The translations under genes and the position numbers were made by a program. Positions 1-5,175 of a DNA stretch of 5,903 nucleotides are shown in pieces. The DNA comes from Pseudomonadota bacterium (GTDB taxonomy: Bacteria > Pseudomonadota > Gammaproteobacteria > Burkholderiales > Burkholderiaceae_C): the NCBI GenBank assembly GCA_023418355.1, contig JAEZZU010000134.1:1-5903 (forward strand), given 5' to 3'. The first letter of the stretch is position 1. The number at the start of each line of letters is the position of its first letter. The notes below the pieces were generated by a model. That model did not search any database and was not told the DNA's origin. It saw nothing but the letters and a program-made list of their open reading frames with translations.

Positions 1-365
1 GTCATGACTGCGGCCACGATCACGAACATGGCGAACACTGCAGCCATCCTCACCACCATCACCACGACGATGATGTGAAGAGCTTTGTGTATCGTGCCGA
101 TCGTGCTTTCGATCCTGCCAAGCTGGAAGACTTCCTGGGTGCCATCGTCAATATCTATGGTCCCAAGATGCTGCGCTATAAAGGCGTGCTGGACATGAAG
201 GGCACCAACCGCAAGGTGATCTTTCAGGGGGTTCACCAGTTGATGGGCAGCGATTTGGGCCCAGAATGGGCGCCCGACGAGAAGCGCCAGAGCAAGATGG
301 TCTTTATTGGCATTGATCTGCCACAAGATATATTCCGCCAAGGTCTGGAGCAGTGCCTGGTCTGA
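1..365 (+). CDS. COG0523/CobW-type GTPase metallochaperone, C-terminal part (5' end outside window)
   Basis: This is the C-terminal ~120 residues of a COG0523-family protein (CobW/YeiR/ZNG1 group), P-loop GTPases that deliver or manage metal ions, mostly zinc or cobalt. The frame is open from base 3 and ends at TGA 363-365; the N-terminal GTPase domain lies upstream of the window. The visible part starts with a metal-binding stretch (bases 3-65) in which 11 of 21 codons are His and 2 are Cys, with Asp and Glu between; five of the His follow one another apart from the preceding Pro. A CobW C-terminal domain follows, beginning FVYRADRAFDPAKLEDFL and including LRYKGVLDMKG and the late GPEWAPDEKRQSKMVFIGID segment. 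GTG 75 is an internal Val codon, not the start. Seen: His-rich linker plus this domain. Known: the combination is typical of COG0523 proteins. Inferred: a zinc role. The next gene, dksA, is separated by 173 bp and a hairpin, so the two need not share a transcript. Confidence 0.85.
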   Translation, partial: HDCGHDHEHGEHCSHPHHHHHDDDVKSFVYRADRAFDPAKLEDFLGAIVNIYGPKMLRYKGVLDMKGTNRKVIFQGVHQLMGSDLGPEWAPDEKRQSKMVFIGIDLPQDIFRQGLEQCLV

Positions 366-387
366 GGACTTACATTCCTCAACCAGG
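356..387 (+). terminator. Hairpin overlapping the GTPase stop codon, possible terminator
   Basis: Bases 356-368 pair with 376-387 to give a 12-bp stem with a single bulged C (362) and a 7-nt loop. The stop codon TGA 363-365 lies inside the left arm. The sequence after the stem is GGATTTATCC, so there is no proper T-run. It may be a poor intrinsic terminator, a Rho-assisted end or a 3'-end stabiliser. Confidence 0.45.
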
Positions 388-475
388 GGATTTATCCAGA
401 CAAGTCTGTGCGTTATGTGCAACTTTAGGGGCGTGAAGGTATCTGGTCGATACAATCGCGGCCCTGACAAGAGCC

Positions 476-507
476 GGGCATCCCCGTTCCACCGGAGTGG
501 GATGCCC
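476..507 (+). promoter_or_regulatory. Perfect 9-bp hairpin in the dksA leader
   Basis: GGGCATCCC (476-484) and GGGATGCCC (499-507) form a perfect 9-bp stem around a 14-nt loop, ending 19 nt before the dksA Shine-Dalgarno. It has no T-tract, so it is not a standard terminator. Its place between the upstream stop and the dksA ribosome binding site suggests an mRNA leader structure. Its function is unknown. Confidence 0.5.
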
Positions 508-526
508 AGGCCATGCTAGTACTGTG

Positions 527-532
527 AGGAGA
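527..532 (+). promoter_or_regulatory. dksA ribosome binding site
   Basis: AGGAGA lies 6 nt upstream of GTG 539. This decides the start among the in-frame GTG codons at 497, 524 and 539: the first two have no comparable site in front of them, and the one at 497 lies inside the leader hairpin. Confidence 0.75.
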
Positions 533-538
533 CAGGAA

Positions 539-1252
539 GTGACAGCAGTAGAAACCAGTAAGAAAAAAGCGACGACCAAAGCAGCTGCCAATGCCACTGA
601 GCAGAAGGTCAAGGTTGCAGCCAAGAAGACTGCTGCCAAGTCCAGCGCTACTGCTGCCAAAACCACGGCGGGAGCCAAATCCCGTCCGGTGCCCAATGAA
701 TCCATCAAGGCTTCTGTTGCTGAGACTGCAGCAACCAAGGCCGTTTCTGACAAAACCATGCCAACGACTACTTCTGCGCCTACATCCTCTGTGATCCAAC
801 GTGATCCCAAGCTCGCCAACAACTGGAAAACCAAGCCTGTGGAAGCGCTGACTGACGCCGAAATCGTGGCCATGTCTGACGACGATTACATGAACGATGT
901 GCAGCTGGCGTACTTCCGCGCCAAGCTGCTCAAGCTCAAGCAGGACATGCACCAGAACGCTGGTGAAACCGCCGAGAACCTGCGTGAAGACACTGTGGTG
1001 GTGCCCGATCCTGCGGACCGCGCCACCATCGAGGAAGAGCATGCGCTGGAACTGCGCACGCGTGACCGTGAGCGCAAGCTGCTGAAAAAAATCGAGCAGG
1101 CTATTGCGCGTATTGATGCGGGCGAATATGGTTACTGCGATGAGACAGGCGAGCCTATCGGCGTGCCCCGTCTGCTGGCTCGCCCCACGGCTACGCTGTC
1201 GCTGGAAGCACAGCAGCGCCGTGAGCTCAAACAGAAAATGTTTGGTGACTAA
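539..1252 (+). CDS. dksA: RNA polymerase-binding transcription factor DksA, one-cysteine type with Lys/Ala-rich N-terminal tail
   Basis: DksA enters the RNA polymerase secondary channel and, with ppGpp, represses rRNA promoters and activates amino-acid promoters in the stringent response. With the GTG start the protein has 237 residues, against 151 in E. coli; the excess is a low-complexity tail (about 1-85) rich in Lys, Ala and Thr, resembling histone H1-like tails. The DksA core runs from about 105 to the end. The coiled-coil tip is conserved as DPADRAT, with Asp157, Asp160 and Ala162 matching E. coli D71, D74 and A76. In the zinc-finger region only the first ligand remains: Cys200, then Thr203, Ser221 and Ala224 at exactly the Cys-X2-Cys-X17-Cys-X2-Cys spacing. 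This C-T-S-A pattern is known from the zinc-independent DksA2 of Pseudomonas and from many alpha- and betaproteobacterial DksA proteins. No Zur-type palindrome is visible upstream, so I read it as the housekeeping copy. A weak terminator-like hairpin follows. Confidence 0.93.
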   Translation: MTAVETSKKKATTKAAANATEQKVKVAAKKTAAKSSATAAKTTAGAKSRPVPNESIKASVAETAATKAVSDKTMPTTTSAPTSSVIQRDPKLANNWKTKPVEALTDAEIVAMSDDDYMNDVQLAYFRAKLLKLKQDMHQNAGETAENLREDTVVVPDPADRATIEEEHALELRTRDRERKLLKKIEQAIARIDAGEYGYCDETGEPIGVPRLLARPTATLSLEAQQRRELKQKMFGD

Positions 1253-1259
1253 AACCTCT

Positions 1260-1281
1260 GCCGTGCAGGACGCACGGCTTT
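1260..1281 (+). terminator. Weak intrinsic terminator after dksA
   Basis: GCCGTGC (1260-1266) and GCACGGC (1272-1278) form a 7-bp GC-rich stem with a 5-nt loop, followed by only TTT. It starts 7 nt after the dksA stop and ends 15 nt before the next ATG. The short T-run suggests partial readthrough into the downstream gene. Confidence 0.5.
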
Positions 1282-1293
1282 GAACCATTTCCC

Positions 1294-2919
1294 ATGCACC
1301 CAGATAGCAGCAAATCAGGCGGTTTTTTCAGCAAAGTGATGCATCTGATGCGCAGCAAGGCTGGCGCAGACACTCCTGCAGATGCTGACCATTTGGGTGC
1401 TTTGGAGTCTTCGCAGGAAGTGCGGGAACGCAGGCGGCGCAATGAGGCCATTCGCCGTCAGGAATTCGCTCAGCTGCGTGCATTGCGGCAAAGCGGTGCT
1501 GAGGGCGCAGCGCTGGCACCTGCCCACCAGCGCGATGAAGTGCTGCAATCCGTTCTGGGGCAGGAGACGCGCACTGCAGAAACCCTGCAGAAAATCGATG
1601 CCATCGAGGCGCAGATGTCTGACCAGTGGTGGCGTCAGAGACCGGCGACTGCCGACAAGACTACGGCTGTCCCCCAATTGACGGAACGCACCGCGGCGTC
1701 TGCAGCCTCCAGCCAGCCACAAGCTGTAGCCGCTGAGGCGGTCGGCACCGAGGCTGCCAGCACCCAGACACCGTCTGCCGAGTCGGTGCAGCCTGAAGCT
1801 GCTACGGACACCGTGGTTGCCCCTGCGATGCGCTCCTTTGTGCCACACCCTGATGTGGAAGAAGCCGCCATCTTGTTTGCCCATGGTGACCTGGATGGTG
1901 CGCGCACACGCTTGCTGGAGCAGCTGCTGCAGGCACTCAATCATTCGCCCATTGATGATGACAAGGTGGCCGTCCTGTGGCATGCCGCGCTGGATCTGTG
2001 CCGGGCGACAGGCGATGAAGAAGCCTTTGAGCCGCTGGCGATTGACTATGCCGAGCACTTTGGCCGTTCTGCGCCACTGTGGGTGTCTATTCCAGAGCGG
2101 CTGGGGCTGCCTGCCCTGTGTGGCGCTGCACGACCCGTGGTGAACAAGTGCCAGTTTCAATGGTCGGCCTCCAGCGTGCTCACGGTCAGCAGCGTGGCTG
2201 CCCTGCGAGCCTCCAAGGAAGGTGCGCAGCAGCCCTGGCGTCTGTCCTGGGCGCGGCTGACAGAGATTGAGCCTGCAGCGCTTGAACCGCTGACGGATCT
2301 GCTGAAGGAATGGGCAGACAGTGCCGGACAGTTTGTTTTCTCCGATGCAGGCAAGCTGCTGCAGGTGCTGGAGCAGCACACGCCCGTGTCTGACGCCAGC
2401 CAGAGCATGGAATGGTGGACGCTGCGCATGGCGCTGCTGCGGCTGATGGGGCGCATGGAGGCCTATGAGCAGGTAGCGCTGGATTACTGCATTACCTACG
2501 AAGTGTCGCCACCATCCTGGGTGGAGCCTCAGTGCCATTGCGTGGTGCAGGAAGAGGGCGAGGCCGACGTCTCGCTGCTGCACGAGGCATCGCAGCACAC
2601 GGGGGGGGCGCAGGAAGGCGGTTCAGTGCCCGTGGTCATTGACCGCAGTCTGGGACTGGCTGGGGTGATTGAAGGCGATCTGCAGGAATGGCTGGATCTG
2701 CTGGGTCAGCAGGCGCAGCCTGAGCAAGTACTGGATGTGTCATGCGACAACCTGATCCGGCTGGATTTTGTAGCGGCCAGCTGCGTGCTCAACTGGGCCG
2801 CGGAGATGCAGAGCAAGGGCGTGCAGCTGCGCTTTAGTCGCCTGCACCAGCTGATGGCGGCGTTTTTCCATGTCATGGGGGTGCATGAGCACGCTACCGT
2901 GCAGGCAACGCTGGCCTGA
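1294..2919 (+). CDS. Conserved hypothetical protein with tandem helical plus STAS-like modules
   Basis: I do not know a named function. The 541-residue protein has four visible parts. Residues 1-20 (KSGGFFSKVMHLM) form a short basic/hydrophobic start. Residues 40-66 are very basic (VRERRRRNEAIRRQEFAQLR) and probably helical. Residues 117-180 are an Ala/Thr/Ser/Pro/Gln-rich linker. The rest is a tandem duplication: a helical segment at 225-270 followed by a STAS-like segment at ~287-360, then the same pair at 371-412 and ~447-540. The two helical segments align without gaps (229-264 to 375-410) with 14 of 36 identities, including W, G, EA-E, A-DY and S-P-WV. Both STAS-like parts lack the usual phosphorylatable Ser. 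No signal peptide or membrane segment is evident, so it is probably cytoplasmic. ATG 1294 has no good Shine-Dalgarno (TTTGAACCATTTCCC precedes it), but I recall related Comamonadaceae proteins starting near the same SGGFFSKV motif. An in-frame ATG at residue 16 is the alternative start. The gene lies 41 bp after dksA. Confidence 0.85.
   Translation: MHPDSSKSGGFFSKVMHLMRSKAGADTPADADHLGALESSQEVRERRRRNEAIRRQEFAQLRALRQSGAEGAALAPAHQRDEVLQSVLGQETRTAETLQKIDAIEAQMSDQWWRQRPATADKTTAVPQLTERTAASAASSQPQAVAAEAVGTEAASTQTPSAESVQPEAATDTVVAPAMRSFVPHPDVEEAAILFAHGDLDGARTRLLEQLLQALNHSPIDDDKVAVLWHAALDLCRATGDEEAFEPLAIDYAEHFGRSAPLWVSIPERLGLPALCGAARPVVNKCQFQWSASSVLTVSSVAALRASKEGAQQPWRLSWARLTEIEPAALEPLTDLLKEWADSAGQFVFSDAGKLLQVLEQHTPVSDASQSMEWWTLRMALLRLMGRMEAYEQVALDYCITYEVSPPSWVEPQCHCVVQEEGEADVSLLHEASQHTGGAQEGGSVPVVIDRSLGLAGVIEGDLQEWLDLLGQQAQPEQVLDVSCDNLIRLDFVAASCVLNWAAEMQSKGVQLRFSRLHQLMAAFFHVMGVHEHATVQATLA
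2601..2608 (+). repeat. G8 homopolymer inside the STAS-like gene
   Basis: Eight consecutive G occur in the codons for Thr-Gly-Gly-Ala (residues ~436-439), in the flexible stretch before the second STAS-like segment. Runs this long can slip during replication. A change of one base would remove the last ~100 residues. The frame is intact here. Confidence 0.9.
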
Positions 2920-2938
2920 AAAAAAATCCTCAAAAAAA
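2919..2938 (+). promoter_or_regulatory. Two A-tracts resembling an UP element upstream of hslV
   Basis: A8 (2919-2926) and A7 (2932-2938) are spaced about 12.5 bp centre to centre, immediately upstream of the heat-shock -35. Taking 2976 as +1, they fall at about -57 to -50 and -44 to -38, matching the distal and proximal sites bound by the RNA polymerase alpha C-terminal domains. The first tract overlaps the stop codon of the preceding gene. Confidence 0.45.
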
Positions 2939-2941
2939 GCG

Positions 2942-2969
2942 CTTGCATTGGTGGCAAGTGTCCCCATCT
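2942..2969 (+). promoter_or_regulatory. Sigma-32 heat-shock promoter of hslVU
   Basis: CTTGCA (2942-2947; consensus CTTGAA) and CCCCATCT (2962-2969; consensus CCCCATNT, full match) are separated by 14 bp, the usual spacing for RpoH promoters. hslVU is a classical RpoH target. The predicted start point is near A2976, only about 4 nt before the hslV ATG. An imperfect inverted repeat (CTTGC 2942-2946 / GCAAG 2954-2958) overlaps the -35; it does not match the CIRCE sequence. Confidence 0.85.
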
Positions 2970-2979
2970 GAAGCGACCT

Positions 2980-3525
2980 ATGGAACAGTATCACGGCACA
3001 ACCATCATCAGCGTGCGTCGCCAGACGCCCGAAGGCATTCAGGTCGCTATTGGCGGCGATGGCCAGGTCACCCTGGGCAATATCGTCGTCAAAGGCAGTG
3101 CACGCAAGGTGCGCAAGCTCTATCACGGCAAGGTGCTGGCAGGTTTTGCCGGAGCTACGGCCGACGCGTTCACCTTGTTCGAACGCTTTGAAGCCAAGCT
3201 GGAAAAGCACCAGGGCCACCTCACACGTGCAGCCATTGAGCTGACCAAGGAGTGGCGCACCGACCGCGTGCTGCGTCGTCTGGAAGCCATGCTGGCTGTG
3301 GCCGACCAGACCGCCTCGCTCATCATTACCGGCAATGGCGATGTGCTCGAGCCCGAGCAAGGCATTGTGGCCATTGGCTCCGGTGGTGCCTATGCCCACT
3401 CTGCAGCCAAGGCGCTGCTGAACAACACCGAACTGTCGGCCCAGGATATCGTGAAAAAGTCGCTGGAAATTGCCGGCGAGCTGTGCATCTACACGAATAT
3501 GAACCACACTATCGAGACGCTGTAA
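2980..3525 (+). CDS. hslV: ATP-dependent protease subunit HslV (ClpQ)
   Basis: HslV is the proteasome-beta-like peptidase of the cytosolic HslUV protease; two stacked hexamer rings cut proteins unfolded and fed in by HslU. The 181-residue precursor begins MEQYHG before TTIISVRR, so Thr7 is the N-terminal nucleophile after removal of a 6-residue propeptide (E. coli loses only Met). Asp27 and Lys43 correspond to E. coli D17 and K33 of the active site. GFAG (55-58), HQGHL, EWRTDR, LIITGNGD and GSGG (133-136, with Ser134) are all conserved. Relative to E. coli there is a 4-residue insertion after SVRR (QTPEGI region) and a shorter C-terminus. ATG 2980 is supported by the conserved MEQ-HG start; the only Shine-Dalgarno-like sequence is GAAG at 2970-2973. 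It is transcribed from the sigma-32 promoter directly upstream and is followed by hslU. Confidence 0.98.
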   Translation: MEQYHGTTIISVRRQTPEGIQVAIGGDGQVTLGNIVVKGSARKVRKLYHGKVLAGFAGATADAFTLFERFEAKLEKHQGHLTRAAIELTKEWRTDRVLRRLEAMLAVADQTASLIITGNGDVLEPEQGIVAIGSGGAYAHSAAKALLNNTELSAQDIVKKSLEIAGELCIYTNMNHTIETL

Positions 3526-3540
3526 GCGGCTTGATGATCT

Positions 3541-3594
3541 CTGAATTGATAGCTGCTAGCGCTTGCTGCATAAGCGCTAGAGCCTGATTTGACC
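3541..3594 (+). repeat. Palindromic intergenic element between hslV and hslU (suspected dispersed repeat)
   Basis: CTAGCGCTT (3556-3564) and AAGCGCTAG (3572-3580) form a perfect 9-bp stem with loop GCTGCAT. Beyond a bulged G3555, three more pairs (3552-3554 with 3581-3583) extend it to 12 bp. The flanks GAATTGATAGCTG and GAGCCTGATTTGACC match, from memory, the two ends of a short element found many times between genes in Comamonadaceae. There is no T-run, so it is not an ordinary terminator. The hairpin is seen directly; the repeat family is recollection. Confidence 0.55.
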
Positions 3595-3606
3595 AATATT
3601 TTGCTT

Positions 3607-4923
3607 ATGTCTTCCATGACGCCCCAAGAGATCGTTTCCGAACTCGATCGCCACATCGTGGGTCAGCCTGCCGCCAAGCGCGCGGTAGCGATTGCGCTGC
3701 GCAACCGCTGGCGTCGCCAGCAGGTCGCAGAAGGCCTGCGCCAGGAAATCACGCCCAAGAACATTCTCATGATTGGCCCCACCGGCGTGGGCAAGACCGA
3801 GATTGCACGCCGCCTGGCCCGTCTGGCCGATGCGCCCTTCATCAAGGTCGAAGCCACCAAGTTCACGGAAGTGGGCTATGTGGGCAAGGATGTGGACTCC
3901 ATCATCCGAGATCTGGCCGAGATCGCCGTCAAGCAGGCGCGCGAAAGCGAGATGAAGAAGCAGCGCATGCGCGCCGAAGATGCTGCTGAAGACCGCATTC
4001 TGGACGTGCTGCTGCCTCCTGCACGCACGGGTGAAGCACCGGAAGAGACCGGCACGCGCCAGATCTTCCGCAAGAAGCTGCGTGAAGGCCAGCTGGACGA
4101 CAAGGAAATCGAGATCGATCTGCTGGACAGCAAGCCGCAACTGGAAATCCTCGGCCCCCAGGGCATGGAAGAAATGGCCGAGCAGTTGCGCGGCATGTTC
4201 AGCCAGATGGGGCAGGAGCGCCGCAAGACACGCAAGCTCAAGATCAAGGATGCGCTCAAGCAGCTGATCGACGAAGAAGCCGCCAAGCTGGTCAATGAAG
4301 AAGAGACCAAGGCGCGCGCGCTGGTCAATCTGGAGCAGAACGGCATTGTCTTTATCGACGAGATCGACAAAGTCGCCACGCGCCAGGAAACCAGCGGCTC
4401 GGACGTCTCGCGCCAGGGCGTGCAGCGCGATCTGCTGCCCTTGGTGGAAGGCACGACCGTCTCGACCAAGTACGGCATGGTCAAGACGGATCACATCCTG
4501 TTCATTGCCTCGGGGGCATTCCATCTGTCCAAGCCCAGCGATTTGATCCCGGAGCTGCAGGGGCGCTTCCCCATCCGTGTGGAGCTGGACTCGCTGTCCG
4601 TGCAGGACTTTGAAGCCATCCTCACGCAGACCCATGCCTCCCTGGTCAAGCAGTACCAGGCGCTGCTGGAAACCGAAGGCGTGAAGCTCGAATTCACGCC
4701 CGAAGGCATCACCCGTCTGGCCTACACGGCCTACACCGTCAACGAGCGTACCGAGAACATCGGTGCACGCCGTCTGGCAACGGTGATGGAGCGTCTGCTC
4801 GACGAAGTGAGCTTTGATGCTGTGAAGCTGGCAGGTCAGACGGTGACCATCGATGCTGCCTATGTGGACGCACGTCTGCAGATGCTGAGCCAGGACGAAG
4901 ACCTGTCCCGATACATTCTGTAA
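3607..4923 (+). CDS. hslU: ATP-dependent protease ATPase subunit HslU (ClpY)
   Basis: HslU is the AAA+ unfoldase of HslUV: hexamers bind substrates, unfold them with ATP and pass them into HslV. The protein has 438 residues (E. coli 443). It shows Walker A GPTGVGKT (57-64), pore loop GYVG (90-93), the family-specific intermediate domain (about 106-240, with FRKKLREGQLDDKEIEID), Walker B IVFIDEID (247-254), the arginine-finger segment ELQGRFPIRVEL (Arg320), sensor 2 NIGARRL (385-390, with Arg388 and Arg389), and the C-terminal tail EDLSRYIL that inserts into HslV pockets and activates it. ATG 3607 (MSSMTPQEIVSELD) fits the known N-terminus; TTG 3589 would add TNILL encoded by the upstream palindromic element, and ATG 3616 is the other option. 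No Shine-Dalgarno precedes any of them. It is co-transcribed with hslV, 81 bp upstream, and ends at a strong terminator. Confidence 0.98.
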   Translation: MSSMTPQEIVSELDRHIVGQPAAKRAVAIALRNRWRRQQVAEGLRQEITPKNILMIGPTGVGKTEIARRLARLADAPFIKVEATKFTEVGYVGKDVDSIIRDLAEIAVKQARESEMKKQRMRAEDAAEDRILDVLLPPARTGEAPEETGTRQIFRKKLREGQLDDKEIEIDLLDSKPQLEILGPQGMEEMAEQLRGMFSQMGQERRKTRKLKIKDALKQLIDEEAAKLVNEEETKARALVNLEQNGIVFIDEIDKVATRQETSGSDVSRQGVQRDLLPLVEGTTVSTKYGMVKTDHILFIASGAFHLSKPSDLIPELQGRFPIRVELDSLSVQDFEAILTQTHASLVKQYQALLETEGVKLEFTPEGITRLAYTAYTVNERTENIGARRLATVMERLLDEVSFDAVKLAGQTVTIDAAYVDARLQMLSQDEDLSRYIL

Positions 4924-4941
4924 AGCGCGAAAATTTGCACG

Positions 4942-4982
4942 TCCCCCTTGCCGATGTCATGTCGGCAAGGGGGATTTGTTTT
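4942..4982 (+). terminator. Strong intrinsic terminator of hslVU
   Basis: Bases 4942-4954 and 4962-4974 form a perfect 13-bp stem with the 7-nt loop TGTCATG, followed by TTTGTTTT (4975-4982). It starts 18 nt after the hslU stop and ends the protease operon, which separates it from the dcw cluster. Confidence 0.93.
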
Positions 4983-5150
4983 GCAAAAGAATGCCAAAAG
5001 TGTGTAGGACAGTAACTTTTCTTTAAATTTCCCTAAGCATTTGAATTCAAAGGGAATTTTGAATTTTCTGGGTGTTTTTGTCAGCTAAGCCATTGATTTC
5101 ATTGCAAACCTTTGTGTTTCCTCTAGTGGTGAGGCACAAATTTGCTGCTA

Positions 5151-5175
5151 CAGTGCAAAAAAGTGCAATTAAGTG
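5151..5175 (+). promoter_or_regulatory. Probable MraZ operator: three AGTG direct repeats, 10-bp period
   Basis: CAGTG (5151-5155), AAGTG (5161-5165) and AAGTG (5171-5175) repeat at exactly 10 bp; the first two are followed by CAAAA and CAATT. MraZ is known to bind direct repeats in front of its own gene: TGGGN separated by 5 nt in E. coli, and AAAGTG boxes in mollicutes. The same period, the related core and the position 68 nt upstream of mraZ make this the likely autoregulatory site. It overlaps the candidate extended -10 at 5146-5154, as expected for repression. Confidence 0.7.

Noticed and set aside
451..456. -10-like TACAAT followed by a GC-rich discriminator (TCGCGGCCC), possible stringent-type dksA promoter
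   Set aside because: The -10 is good and would give a ~75-nt leader, but no -35 hexamer lies 16-18 bp upstream and there is no extended -10 TG, so it stays only a suggestion.
425..1288. Long antisense open frames opposite dksA (287 and 164 codons)
   Set aside because: They mirror the codon bias of dksA, have His/Arg- or Val/Ala-rich nonsense composition and no recognisable domain, and overlap a certain gene.
1315..2598. 427-codon antisense frame opposite the STAS-like gene
   Set aside because: Composition is typical of a GC-rich shadow frame (Arg, His, Gln, Leu) with no motif. The + strand gene has the duplicated domains.
2940..2960. Inverted repeat around the hslV -35 as a CIRCE/HrcA operator
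   Set aside because: CIRCE is TTAGCACTC-N9-GAGTGCTAA; the arms here (CTTGC/GCAAG) do not match.
3577..4635. 352-codon antisense frame opposite hslU
   Set aside because: Fully covered by the unmistakable hslU.
4997..5003. Single AAAGTGT resembling a MraZ box
   Set aside because: It stands alone without 10-bp-spaced partners, just after the hslU terminator.
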